From Roseococcus sp. SDR (GTDB lineage Bacteria; Pseudomonadota; Alphaproteobacteria; Acetobacterales; Acetobacteraceae): DNA of 64,000 bases. Below the pieces are notes generated by a model. The model did not search any database, was not told the origin of the DNA, and worked only from the letters and a program-made list of their open reading frames with translations. How positions within the stretch are numbered: position 1 is the first letter of the stretch; each line of letters begins with the position of its first letter. Shown here in pieces: positions 40,972-49,389 of this stretch. The translations under genes were made by a program, and so were the position numbers. Location of the stretch: positions 1 to 64,000 of the forward strand of contig NZ_JAHRCU010000006.1 of NCBI RefSeq assembly GCF_019083995.1, given 5' to 3'.

Positions 40972-41550
40972 ATGCCCGATGACGCCCCCCAGGCGGCGCC
41001 CCTCCCGGATGTCCGCACCCGCATCCTCGACGCCGCCGAGCGGATCGTGCAGGCCAAGGGCGTGCCGGCCCTGACGCTGGAGGCCGCGGCCCGCGCGGCC
41101 GGCATTTCCAAGGGCGGGCTGCTCTATCACTTCGCCTCCAAGGAGGCGATGCTGCACGGCCTGGTCGCGCGCCTCGCGGAATCCGTGGAGCGGGACTTCC
41201 AGGCGGTGCTCGCCGCCCAGACCGGCCCGGCCCCCGCCAGCCGCGCCATCCTCTCCTGGGTCTTCGACCACCCCGAGCAGATCTGCGACGAGCATCAGCG
41301 CGCCGGCGCCGTCTTCCTCGCCGTCTTCCACCATGACCCGGCGATGCTCGCCCCCATCCGCGCCGTCTTCGCCCGCATCCGCGACCATCTGCGCGCCGAC
41401 AAGCTGCCCCCCGGCCATGCACTGGCCATCATGGCCGCCAGCGACGGCCTCTTCTTCGGCCAGCTCTTCGGCATGTACCAGCAGACGCCGGAGGATCAGG
41501 CCGCCATCCGCGCCGCGCTCGAAACCCTGGCGCGGGGAGAGGCCGCATGA
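40972..41550 (+). CDS. TetR/AcrR-family transcriptional repressor
   Basis: 192 residues. The HTH is typical: RTRILDAAERIVQAKGVPAL, LEAAARAAGISKGGLLYHFA and SKEAMLHGLVARL. The C-terminal helical domain (CDEHQRAGAVFLAVFHHDPA, MAASDGLFFGQLFGMYQQTP) is the ligand and dimer part, like the KstR/BetI-type C-terminal families; the ligand is unknown. Its ATG lies 14 bp after the perfect operator and it overlaps the next gene (ATGA), so it is likely an autorepressor of an efflux operon. Confidence 0.9.
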   Translation: MPDDAPQAAPLPDVRTRILDAAERIVQAKGVPALTLEAAARAAGISKGGLLYHFASKEAMLHGLVARLAESVERDFQAVLAAQTGPAPASRAILSWVFDHPEQICDEHQRAGAVFLAVFHHDPAMLAPIRAVFARIRDHLRADKLPPGHALAIMAASDGLFFGQLFGMYQQTPEDQAAIRAALETLARGEAA

Positions 41551-42602
41551 AGGGCAAGCTCCTCCTCGGCGTCGCCCTGCTCGCCGCCGGCGCGGGCTAC
41601 TATGTCTATGCCAACCAGGCGCCGCCGCCCGCCCCCGCCCCAATCGTCACCGCCCCCGCCGTGCCGCTGGGCGTCGGCGCGCTGGGCCGCGTCGAGCCCG
41701 CCTCGCGCATCCGCAAGCTGAACCAGCCGGGCGGCATGGCCGTCACGCGCCTCTCGCGCGTGCTGGTCACCGAGGGCGATCTCGTCACCGAGGGCCAGCT
41801 CCTCGCCGAATTCGCCGATGCCGAGATGAAGGACGCCGCCGCCCAGCAGGCCGAGGCGAGCCTCGCCGAACTCCGCGCCGCACTCGCCCGCGTCCGCGAG
41901 GCGGGCCGGCCCACCGAAATCGCCGCCCAGCGCGCCCGCATCGCCGCGCTCGCCGCCCAGGAGGAGATCGCCCGGCGCGACGCCAACCGCACCGACCGGC
42001 TCGTCCCCTCCGGCGCCGGTTCCGAGGCGCAGGCCGAGCGCAACCGCTTCCTGCTGCTGCGCCTCTCCGCCGAGCGCGCCCAGGCCGAGGCCGATCTGCA
42101 GACCCTCTCCACCCCGCGCGAGGAGGACCTCCGCCTCGCCGAGGCGCGCGTCGCCGGCGCCGAAGCGGCCCTCGCCAAGGCCCGCGCCGATGCGGAACTC
42201 GCCCGCGTCCGCGCCCCCATCGCCGGCACCATCCTGCGCATCTTCGCCCGCCCCGGTGACCAGGTGGGCAATGACGGCGTGATGGAACTGGCCGACCTGA
42301 CCCGCATGGACGTGGTGGCCGATGTCTTCGAGACCGACCTGCCCCGCCTGCGCCCCGGCATGACGGCCGAGATCCTCATCCCCGGCGAACGCCAGCGCGT
42401 CATGGCCACGCTGCGCGAGATCGGCTGGCAGGTGCGCCGCACCACCCAGGCGGGGACAGACCCGGTGGCCGCGGTGGACAGCCGCACCGTGGAAGTCCGC
42501 CTTACCCTCTCCGAAGACGGCGCGGCCCTGCTGCGCCGCCGCACCGGCATGCAGGTGCAGGTCGCGATCCGCGCCCAGGAGCCCGCGGTGGCCGCCCGAT
42601 GA
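41547..42602 (+). CDS. Membrane fusion protein (HlyD/DevB type) of an ABC exporter
   Basis: 351 residues. One N-terminal membrane anchor (KLLLGVALLAAGAGYYVYAN), a lipoyl/barrel-sandwich half (GALGRVEPASRIRKLNQPGG, VLVTEGDLVTEGQLLAEFAD), a long coiled-coil hairpin (about 85-195, heptad-rich with SLAELRAALARVREAG and ERAQAEADLQTLS) and the returning half (RVRAPIAGTILRIFARPGDQ), then DLTRMDVVADVFETDLPRLR. It bridges the inner-membrane ABC complex to an outer channel. It is coupled to tetR and the permease by ATGA overlaps. DevB family naming is based on the neighbouring DevC-like permease. Confidence 0.9.
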   Translation: MKGKLLLGVALLAAGAGYYVYANQAPPPAPAPIVTAPAVPLGVGALGRVEPASRIRKLNQPGGMAVTRLSRVLVTEGDLVTEGQLLAEFADAEMKDAAAQQAEASLAELRAALARVREAGRPTEIAAQRARIAALAAQEEIARRDANRTDRLVPSGAGSEAQAERNRFLLLRLSAERAQAEADLQTLSTPREEDLRLAEARVAGAEAALAKARADAELARVRAPIAGTILRIFARPGDQVGNDGVMELADLTRMDVVADVFETDLPRLRPGMTAEILIPGERQRVMATLREIGWQVRRTTQAGTDPVAAVDSRTVEVRLTLSEDGAALLRRRTGMQVQVAIRAQEPAVAAR

Positions 42603-43855
42603 ACCAGATCAGCAGCACCGAGAACCTGCTCCCCTGGGCGCCGGAACTGACCGGCGAGCCCATTCCGCCCCGCCCGCGCGTGGCGCCCGGCCCGGCCGCC
42701 TTCCTGCTGCTGCCGCTGCGCCTCGCCTGGCGGCAGCTGCGCGCCGAGAAATCCCGCCTGCTCGCCGCCATGGCCGGCGTCATGTTCGCCTGCGTGCTGG
42801 TTTTCATGCAGCTCGGCTTCCGTGGCGCGCTCTTCGACAGCGCGACCAACATGCTGGGCGCCATGCGGGCCGACCTCTTCCTCATGCACCCCATGACGGA
42901 TGCGAGCTTCCGCCCCGAGCCCCTGCCCCGCGCCCGCGCCTTCCAGACGCTGGCCGACCCCGATGTCGCCGTCGCCGTGCCGATCTACCTGGCCCAGGCC
43001 ACCTGGCGGAACCCCGAGACCGGCCGCCGCCGCGCCGTGCAGCTCATCGGCCTGGATGCCGAGGCGGGTGCGGTCGGCTTCACCGGCTTGGCACCCCTGG
43101 TCGAGGCGCTGAAGCAGCCGGACACCGTCGCCTTCGACGTGCGCTCCCGCCCCGAATTCGGCCCCATCGGCCAGCTCTTCGCCGAGCGCGGCCCCTTCCA
43201 GGTGCAGGTGGGGCATCGCGAGATGCGCCTCGTCGGCCTGGTCGAGATCGGCCCCAGCTTCGGCGCGGATGGCAATGTGGTCCTCAGCGAGACGAATTTC
43301 CGCCGCGTCTTCGAACGCCGCGTCTCCAACACCGACCTCGTGGCCCTCAAGCTGCATGAGGGTGCCGACCCGCGCGCCGTCCAGGCCCGCCTGCGCGAGT
43401 TGCTGCCCGGCGACGTCATGGTGATGACCCATGCCGAGCTGGTCGCGCATGAGCGCGCCTATTGGGAGAACGGCACGCCGATCGGCTTCATCTTCGTCTT
43501 CGGCAGCCTGATGGGCCTCGTGGTGGGCATGGTGATCGTCTACCAGATCCTCTTCTCCGACATCGCGAGCCATATCTCGGAATACGCCACGCTCAAGGCC
43601 ATGGGCTATTCCAACGGCTATCTCTCGCGCGTCGTGATGAGCGAGGCCTTCATCCTCGCCATCATCGGCTTTATCCCGGGCCTGCTGCTTTCCGCCTGGC
43701 TCTACAACTGGGTGGGGGCTGCGACCTTCCTGCCGCTCGCCATGTATCCCGAGCGCGCGGTCACGGTGTTCCTGATGATCTTCACCATGTGCGCCGTCGC
43801 TGGCCTGCTCGCCATGCGCAAGCTGAGGGACGCCAATCCGGCGGATATGTTTTGA
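42599..43855 (+). CDS. ABC exporter permease (DevC/MacB-type FtsX fold)
   Basis: 418 residues. The first membrane helix (LLAAMAGVMFACVLVFMQLG) carries the DevC hallmark GFRGALFDSATNMLGAMRAD. A large periplasmic domain (about 65-290) follows, then three C-terminal helices: FIFVFGSLMGLVVGMVIVYQ, EAFILAIIGFIPGLLLSAWL and VFLMIFTMCAVAGLLAMRKL, ending in DANPADMF. The FtsX-like topology and DSATNMLGAMRADLFLMHP identify DevC (heterocyst glycolipid exporter family in cyanobacteria; substrate here unknown). The ATP-binding gene follows after a 208-bp repeat-rich gap. Confidence 0.9.
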   Translation: MNQISSTENLLPWAPELTGEPIPPRPRVAPGPAAFLLLPLRLAWRQLRAEKSRLLAAMAGVMFACVLVFMQLGFRGALFDSATNMLGAMRADLFLMHPMTDASFRPEPLPRARAFQTLADPDVAVAVPIYLAQATWRNPETGRRRAVQLIGLDAEAGAVGFTGLAPLVEALKQPDTVAFDVRSRPEFGPIGQLFAERGPFQVQVGHREMRLVGLVEIGPSFGADGNVVLSETNFRRVFERRVSNTDLVALKLHEGADPRAVQARLRELLPGDVMVMTHAELVAHERAYWENGTPIGFIFVFGSLMGLVVGMVIVYQILFSDIASHISEYATLKAMGYSNGYLSRVVMSEAFILAIIGFIPGLLLSAWLYNWVGAATFLPLAMYPERAVTVFLMIFTMCAVAGLLAMRKLRDANPADMF

Positions 43856-44063
43856 AGCTCCCCACGAAATCGCTGCGCGCTTTCGCGGGGGCCCCGATCG
43901 TGTTCCCCACGACGCCGCTTTGCGTCGCCGCGGGGGCCCCGGTTGGCGCTGCTTCTGGGGGCGTCGGCTGGTTGGCGTGGCGAAGCCACGCCGCCCATCG
44001 GGGGGCGGCCAGTGGGCAGGGCACGGGCCGTTCTGCTCGGGTGGTTTCGCTGCGAGGTGCGTT
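43856..44063. repeat. GC-rich hairpin/repeat insertion splitting the exporter operon
   Basis: The gap has two imperfect direct copies of CCCCACGA-(C/T)CGC...CGCGGGGGCCCC (43860-43896 and 43906-43940), then perfect hairpins GGCGTGGC-GAA-GCCACGCC (43974-43992) and GCCGCCC/GGGCGGC (43990-43996 with 44003-44009). The open reading through it is repeat-derived and not gene sequence. The exporter genes on both sides are otherwise coupled, so an insertion is likely. Confidence 0.65.
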
Positions 44064-44750
44064 GTGAACCCTGTTGAGCTTTCCGGGATCACCTTCGCCT
44101 ATGGCGAGGGCGCGCTGCGGCGGGAGGTGCTGCGGGAGGTGGATCTGTCCATCTCGCCCGGGGAAATCGTGCTGCTGACGGGACCATCCGGCTCGGGCAA
44201 GACGACGCTGCTGACGCTGATCGGCGCGCTGCGGGCCATGCAGTTGGGCAAGGCGCGCGTGCTGGGGCAGGAACTCGCGGGCGCATCGGAGAGCGACCGC
44301 GTGCGCCTGCGCGGGCGGATCGGCTTCATCTTCCAGAACCACAATCTGCTGGGCTTCCTCACCGCGCGGCAGAATGTCGCCATGTCGCTCGAACTGCATG
44401 GCGGCATGAGCGAGGCCGAGCGCCTCACGCGCGCGGGCGAGATGCTGGCGGCGGTCGGCCTCGCCGATCACGCGGAAAAGCCGCCCTCACGCCTCTCGGG
44501 CGGGCAGCGGCAGCGCGTGGCCGTGGCACGCGCGCTGGCCGGCGAACCCGGCCTGATCCTGGCCGATGAGCCCACCGCCGCGCTGGACAAGGTCAGCGGC
44601 CAGGAAGTGGTGCGCCTCCTGCGGGACCTCGCGAAGACGCGCGGCGTTCCCATCCTGCTGGTCACGCATGACCCCCGCATCCTCGACATAGCCGACCGGA
44701 TCGTGGCGATGGAGGATGGGCGCATCGTGCAGCCGGCGAAGGCCGCGTGA
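44064..44750 (+). CDS. ABC exporter ATP-binding protein (DevA/MacB-type)
   Basis: 228 residues. GTG at 44064 has GAGGT 7 bp upstream and begins NPVELSGITFAYGEGALRRE. Walker A is LLTGPSGSGKTTLLTLIGAL, Q loop GFIFQNHNLLGFLTARQNVA, signature RLSGGQRQRVAVARALAGEP, Walker B LILADEPTAALDKVSGQEVV and switch LVTHDPRILDIADRI. This is the DevA/LolD/MacB type that drives FtsX-fold permeases. It completes the tetR-devB-devC-devA operon. Confidence 0.93.
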   Translation: MNPVELSGITFAYGEGALRREVLREVDLSISPGEIVLLTGPSGSGKTTLLTLIGALRAMQLGKARVLGQELAGASESDRVRLRGRIGFIFQNHNLLGFLTARQNVAMSLELHGGMSEAERLTRAGEMLAAVGLADHAEKPPSRLSGGQRQRVAVARALAGEPGLILADEPTAALDKVSGQEVVRLLRDLAKTRGVPILLVTHDPRILDIADRIVAMEDGRIVQPAKAA

Positions 44751-44758
44751 CCCAGAGT

Positions 44759-44794
44759 CTGATCCGCTGAGGCGCAGCCGAAGCGGTGAATCAG
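44759..44794. terminator. Imperfect hairpin between devA-like gene and the cco cluster end
   Basis: CTGAT-CCGCT pairs with AGCGG-ATCAG with a small bulge (TGA), around an Ala-type GC loop. It lies between the stops of convergent operons (devA-like on plus; the 59-residue protein on minus). Confidence 0.45.
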
Positions 44795-44806
44795 CCTCTC
44801 AGCGCA

Positions 44807-44986
44807 TCAATGCGCGTCCTTCGCGTCGTAGTGGCGCTTGACGACGCTGAAGGCCATCCAGAGCCCGAAGGCCATCAGCAGCAGCGAGAAGATATAGAGA
44901 TACCCATCCGCCCGCGCCGCGCCGAACAGGCCGACCAGCGCAAAGACCAGATACAGGGCGATGAAAAAGCCGGAAGAGATCGGCAT
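44807..44986 (-). CDS. Small membrane protein of the cco cluster
   Basis: 59 residues with two hydrophobic helices (SGFFIALYLVFALVGLFG and YLYIFSLLLMAFGLWMAFSV) and a basic tail (KRHYDAKDAH). AGGAGG precedes ATG 44986 by 9 bp. It starts 4 bp after the ccoS stop, the last gene of ccoN-S, and is thus probably a co-expressed accessory subunit or assembly protein of the cbb3 oxidase. Function not known to me. Confidence 0.75.
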   Translation of the reverse strand: MPISSGFFIALYLVFALVGLFGAARADGYLYIFSLLLMAFGLWMAFSVVKRHYDAKDAH

Positions 44987-44990
44987 GGGG

Positions 44991-45146
44991 TCAGCCTCCT
45001 TTCTTGAGGTCGTCATCGAAGAGGATGCGGGCGGCCGCGCCGTCCAGATCCTCGTATTGGCCGGAGCGCATCGCCCAGATGAAGGCGATGAGGGCGAGGC
45101 CGCCCAGCAGCAGCGCCAGCGGAATCAGCCAAACGAGCGTGTCCAT
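44991..45146 (-). CDS. ccoS: Cytochrome cbb3 oxidase maturation protein CcoS
   Basis: 51 residues, the normal CcoS size. MDTLVWLIPLALLLGGLALI is one membrane helix, AFIWAMRSGQYEDLDGAAARI contains the family core (W-x-x-x-SGQ(Y/F)(D/E)DL(D/E)), followed by LFDDD. The ATG directly follows the ccoI stop (TAGATG). CcoS is needed for insertion of haem and copper into CcoN. Confidence 0.93.
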   Translation of the reverse strand: MDTLVWLIPLALLLGGLALIAFIWAMRSGQYEDLDGAAARILFDDDLKKGG

Positions 45147-47432
45147 CTATCGTCCCACCCGCAATGCGTTGCCGATGACGGCGAGCGAGGAGGTCGCCAT
45201 CACCAGGGCCGCGATGAGCGGCGTGGCGAAGCCCGCCACCGCCACCGGCACCGCGATGATGTTGTAGCCGAAAGCCAGCGCGATGTTTTGACGTGCCGCA
45301 AGCTGCGCCCGGCGCGCGCGCTCCACCGCCTCGGCCAGCGGCAGCAGCCCGCCGCCCATCAGCACGAAGTCGCTCGCCGCCTGGGCGAGGTCCGTGCCCT
45401 CGGCGGGTGCGGCCGAGACATGCGCCGCCGCCAGCGCCGCCGCGTCATTGATGCCGTCGCCCACCATCAGCACCCGGCGGCCCTGCGCGGTGAGCGCGGC
45501 GATCCGCGCCGCCTTGGCCTCGGGCGTCGCGCGCGCGGTGAAGACGCTGATCCCCGCCTCCCGCGCCAGCCGCTCCACCACCTCGGGCGCATCGCCCGAG
45601 AGCAGCTCCACGCCGAGCCCCGCGCGCTGGAAGGCCTGCACGGCGGCGGCCGCATCGGCCCGCAGCGAATCCTCGAAGCGGAAGGTGACCGGCGCATGGC
45701 CCGGCCGCGTCAGGTGCAGCGCCATGCCGGCATCCTCGGCCAAGCCCAGGAAGGCGGCCGAACCCAGCCGCGTCTCGCCCCGCACCAATCCCGCGCCCGG
45801 CACCTCCACCACGCCCGCATCCGGCGCCACCTCTGGGCAGGCCCGCGTCAGCGCGCGCGCCAAGGGGTGACGGCTGGTGGCGGCCAGGCTCGCGGCAACC
45901 CGCAGATCCTCGTCATTCCAAGCACCGGGCAGCAGGCGCGGGCGGCCTTCCGTCAACGTGCCGGTCTTGTCCAGCACCACATGATCGGCACTCGCCAGCC
46001 GCTCCAGCCCGGTCGGCGAGGAGAGCAGCACCCCGCGCCGGAACAGCGCGCCGGAGGCCACGACCTGCACCGCCGGCACGGCGATCGCCAGGCCGCAGGG
46101 GCAGGTGATGATCAGCGCCGCCACCGCCGGCACCAGCGCCGCCTGCCACGTCACGCCAGCCAGCAGCCACCAGCCCAGGAAGGTGCAGAATGCGACCACA
46201 TGCGCGACGGGCACATAGATCCGCGCCGCGCGATCGGCGAGCGAGGTGTAGCGCCCGCGCGCCTGCTCCGCCCGCTCCAGCATGCGGGCCATGGCGGCCA
46301 GCGAGCCATCGCGCGCCGCGGCCGTGACGCGCGCCGTGAAGGGGGCGCCCATGTTCACGCCGCCCGCCGCCAGCGCCTCACCGCGCGCGAAGGATCGCGG
46401 CAGGCTCTCGCCCGTGGTGGCGGCGGTGTCGAGCAGCGCCGTCTCATCCTCCAGCACCGCATCCAGGCGCAACCGCTCGCCGCTCGCCACCAGGATGCGC
46501 GCCCCCACCGGCACGCGCTCCATCGGGACCGGATGCGCCTCGCCCAGCACGGTGACGCTGCCTTCCTGCAAGGCCAGCAATTCGGCCGCACTCTGCCGCG
46601 CCCGCCGCCGCGCCGCGCGGTCGAGCACGCGCCCCGCCAGCATCAGCGCCAGCAGCGCCGTCGCGCCATCGAACCAGGTGAAGTCGCCATTGCGCATCGT
46701 CTCGCTCAGCGACATCGCCGTGGTGGCGAGGATGCCGAGCGAAACGGCGCAATCCATGTTCAGCCGCCCCGCGCGCAGCCCACGCCAGGCCGAGCGGAAC
46801 AGCGGCATGCCCGCATAGGCCACCGTCGGCATGCCGATCAGCGCCGCCAGCCAATGCATCATGTGGCGCGTGTCGGGCCCCATGTCGCTGCCCGCCCAGA
46901 CGGCGACGGAGACGAGCATGACATTCATCGCGCCGAAGCTGGCGATGCCGAGCGCGCGCGTCAGTTCGCGCCCCTCCGCATCCTCGCTCGCGCGCAGGCA
47001 GGCGGGCGAGAAGGGCGCCACCCGGAACCCCAGCCGCGCGACCACCGCCGCCAGATCATTCCCGCGCGAGGCCTCGCCCCGCCAGGTCACGGAGAGGCGC
47101 CGCGTCGAGAGATTGGCCCGCGCCCGCGTCACGTCGGGCTCGGCGGCCAGCGCCTGCTCCACCAGCCAGATGCAGGCGCCGCAGGTCAGCCCCGCCACCA
47201 TCAGCTCCAGCGTGTGCGTGCCATCGCGGTTGAGCTGCGCGAGGCCGGTGAAATCGGCACTCGGCGGCCCCTCCGGCTTGAGCATGCCCTCCGCCCCCTC
47301 GCGCCGGCGGTAGAAGGCATCGAGGCCGAGCCCCTGCACCAGCGCATGCGCGCCCTCGCAGCCCGTGCAGCAGAAGCGGGTGGCGCTCGGCGCGCCGCAA
47401 TGCGCGCAGACAGGGCGGCCGATATGGCTCAT
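45147..47432 (-). CDS. ccoI: Copper-transporting P-type ATPase CcoI (FixI)
   Basis: 761 residues. N-terminal CxxC sites (CAHCG, CCTGCEGAH) and a heavy-metal-binding domain (GLTCGACIWLVEQAL) precede the transport core. The CPC motif (ITCPCGLAIAVPAVQV) marks a heavy-metal P1B ATPase, followed by the phosphorylation site VLDKTGTLTEGRP, the HP-containing loop SRHPLARAL and the hinge MVGDGINDAAALAAA. The N-terminal Cys-rich ferredoxin-like part is typical of CcoI/FixI, which exports Cu(I) for the CuB centre of cbb3 oxidase. The start overlaps the ccoH stop (ATGA). Confidence 0.95.
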   Translation of the reverse strand: MSHIGRPVCAHCGAPSATRFCCTGCEGAHALVQGLGLDAFYRRREGAEGMLKPEGPPSADFTGLAQLNRDGTHTLELMVAGLTCGACIWLVEQALAAEPDVTRARANLSTRRLSVTWRGEASRGNDLAAVVARLGFRVAPFSPACLRASEDAEGRELTRALGIASFGAMNVMLVSVAVWAGSDMGPDTRHMMHWLAALIGMPTVAYAGMPLFRSAWRGLRAGRLNMDCAVSLGILATTAMSLSETMRNGDFTWFDGATALLALMLAGRVLDRAARRRARQSAAELLALQEGSVTVLGEAHPVPMERVPVGARILVASGERLRLDAVLEDETALLDTAATTGESLPRSFARGEALAAGGVNMGAPFTARVTAAARDGSLAAMARMLERAEQARGRYTSLADRAARIYVPVAHVVAFCTFLGWWLLAGVTWQAALVPAVAALIITCPCGLAIAVPAVQVVASGALFRRGVLLSSPTGLERLASADHVVLDKTGTLTEGRPRLLPGAWNDEDLRVAASLAATSRHPLARALTRACPEVAPDAGVVEVPGAGLVRGETRLGSAAFLGLAEDAGMALHLTRPGHAPVTFRFEDSLRADAAAAVQAFQRAGLGVELLSGDAPEVVERLAREAGISVFTARATPEAKAARIAALTAQGRRVLMVGDGINDAAALAAAHVSAAPAEGTDLAQAASDFVLMGGGLLPLAEAVERARRAQLAARQNIALAFGYNIIAVPVAVAGFATPLIAALVMATSSLAVIGNALRVGR

Positions 47433-47902
47433 GGAAGCGTGAAGCGCTGCCGGATGTCGTGCCGCGCACCCTGCTCGGAGACCAGCAGGCCGCGGAACTC
47501 CCAGAGGCCGGCGCGCAACTCCGGCAGCTCGATGGTGAAGCGGCCCGTCCCGGCGGTGTCCGGCAGGGCCACGCGCTCGCCATCCAGCGGGCGCAGCATG
47601 TGGCCCTCCAGCACGCCGCGCACCGACGCGCCGCTGTTCTCCCGCGCGTTCACCGTCAGCCGGCCGCCTTCCAGCCGCGTGTTCAGCGTCCAGCCCAGCG
47701 CATCCTGGCGCGCGGCCTCGGCCAGCACATGATTGTAGGTGCGGCCGCGATCATAGGACTGCCCCACGGTCACGCCGGTGAAGGTGCCGATCGCCTGGGT
47801 GATCAGCACCGCGTTCACCGCCACCACCACCGCCATGCCGCCGACGAAGACCCAGGGGATCCAGCGGCCGCGGTTCGGGTCATGCGCTTGGATGTCTCTC
47901 AT
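47429..47902 (-). CDS. ccoH: Cytochrome cbb3 oxidase assembly protein CcoH (FixH family)
   Basis: 157 residues. One N-terminal membrane helix (WIPWVFVGGMAVVVAVNAVL) and a periplasmic immunoglobulin-like domain with GQSYDRGRTYNHVLAEAARQ (the FixH core), ALGWTLNTRL and PELRAGLWEFRGLL. FixH/CcoH is a structural assembly factor of the oxidase. The ATG at 47902 overlaps the ccoG stop (ATGA), and its own stop overlaps ccoI, so ccoG-H-I are translationally chained. Confidence 0.93.
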   Translation of the reverse strand: MRDIQAHDPNRGRWIPWVFVGGMAVVVAVNAVLITQAIGTFTGVTVGQSYDRGRTYNHVLAEAARQDALGWTLNTRLEGGRLTVNARENSGASVRGVLEGHMLRPLDGERVALPDTAGTGRFTIELPELRAGLWEFRGLLVSEQGARHDIRQRFTLP

Positions 47903-49380
47903 CGGTCGGGTCCCAAGAAGACGGTGGAATGGCGCAGGATTGTGCGGCCCTGCGCATCGAGCAGACGGAAGGTGATGGGTGTGCTGCCGCGCAGCCGGAG
48001 CCCCTCGGGCGCGGTCACGAAGGCGCGCCACTGCGTGATGCCGTCATCGCGTGTCGTCAGCAGCGGGCGCCCTTCGGCATCCAGCGCGGCATCCTGCACG
48101 GTGAGGCGCAGGCCGGCCGGGCCTTCCAGCACCATCGGCAGCGAGAGCTCGCCGCGCAGCTTGTTCGCGAGCTTCAGCGTGTATCCGTTGCGCAACCCGC
48201 CGTCGGAGAGCTGCACATAGAGCGGCGCGCGGTCACGCAGCACGGTCAGCGTCAGCGTCTCGCGCATCAGCCAGGCGCCCAGCATCACGACGATCACGGC
48301 GGTGAGAACGCCGGCATAGACCAGCGTGCGCGGGCGGACGACCTTCTGCCGCGTGCGCACCGCCATGCCGCGCGCCAGCCGCTCCGCCCCCGGCGCCATG
48401 CCCTTGGTCGCGGCCTGGCTGGCGGCGAGGTTCTTCAGGGTCTCGAAGGCGATCAGCCCGGTGGGGCGGTCCAGCTTCTTCATCACGTCGTCGCAGGCAT
48501 CCACGCAAAGCCCGCAGCCGATGCATTCCAGCTGCTGCCCGTCGCGGATGTCGATCCCCGTGGGGCAGACATGCACGCAGGCCTTGCAATCCACGCAATC
48601 GCCCGCGGTCGGGTCGTTCGGCTTGCCACGCGGCTCACCCCGCCAGTCGCGATAGGTCACGACCAGGCTGTTCTCGTCCAGCATCGCGCCCTGGAAGCGC
48701 GGCCAGGGGCACATATAGGTGCAGACCTGCTCCCGCGCCGCGCCCGCCAGCACATAGGTCGTCGCCGTGAAGAGCGCGAAGAACCCATAGACCGAGAGGC
48801 TTGCCTGGCCCGTCAGCATCGCCCAGGTGACGGTCGGCGCATCGTTGAAATACATGATCCAGGCGCCGCCCGTGGCCATCGCGATGGCGAACCAGGCCGC
48901 GTGCTTGAAGAGCTTCGCCCGCCACCAGGCGCCATTGCGCGGCCCCTGGTCCAGCTTGATGCGGGCGTTGCGGTCACCCTCGATCTTGCGCTCGATCCAT
49001 AGGAAGAGATCGGTCCAGACCGTCTGCGGGCAGGTGAAGCCGCACCAGATGCGGCCGAACAGCGACGTCACGGCGAAGAGGCCGATGGCACCGAGCACCA
49101 GGATCCCCGTCAGGAAGTAGATCTCCTGCGGCCAGAGCTCGAACCAGAAGAAGAAGAGACGGGCATTGGCCATATCCGCCAGCACCGCCTGGTTCGGCGC
49201 ATTCGGCCCGCGATCCCAGCGCAGCCAGGGCACGATGTAGTAGAGCCCCAGCAGCAGGATGAGCACGGCCCATTTCACCCGCCGCACTGCGCCCTGCACC
49301 GCGCGCGGATAGACCTTCTGGTGGGAGGCGTAGAGCGAGGCCTCCTCGGGCTGCGGCGCGCGCGGCGGGATCACGGACAT
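47899..49380 (-). CDS. ccoG: Cytochrome cbb3 oxidase accessory protein CcoG (FixG family ferredoxin)
   Basis: 493 residues. Five or so membrane helices surround two conserved Cys-rich motifs. FGRIWCGFTCPQTVWTDLFL and VCTYMCPWPRFQGAMLDENS are membrane-side; CVDCKACVHVCPTGIDIRDG and CIGCGLCVDACDDV bind two [4Fe-4S] clusters. The C-terminal domain is immunoglobulin-like. CcoG reduces Cu(II) to Cu(I) for the oxidase. It follows ccoP by 9 bp. Confidence 0.96.
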   Translation of the reverse strand: MSVIPPRAPQPEEASLYASHQKVYPRAVQGAVRRVKWAVLILLLGLYYIVPWLRWDRGPNAPNQAVLADMANARLFFFWFELWPQEIYFLTGILVLGAIGLFAVTSLFGRIWCGFTCPQTVWTDLFLWIERKIEGDRNARIKLDQGPRNGAWWRAKLFKHAAWFAIAMATGGAWIMYFNDAPTVTWAMLTGQASLSVYGFFALFTATTYVLAGAAREQVCTYMCPWPRFQGAMLDENSLVVTYRDWRGEPRGKPNDPTAGDCVDCKACVHVCPTGIDIRDGQQLECIGCGLCVDACDDVMKKLDRPTGLIAFETLKNLAASQAATKGMAPGAERLARGMAVRTRQKVVRPRTLVYAGVLTAVIVVMLGAWLMRETLTLTVLRDRAPLYVQLSDGGLRNGYTLKLANKLRGELSLPMVLEGPAGLRLTVQDAALDAEGRPLLTTRDDGITQWRAFVTAPEGLRLRGSTPITFRLLDAQGRTILRHSTVFLGPDR

Positions 49381-49389
49381 GGCGGAACC

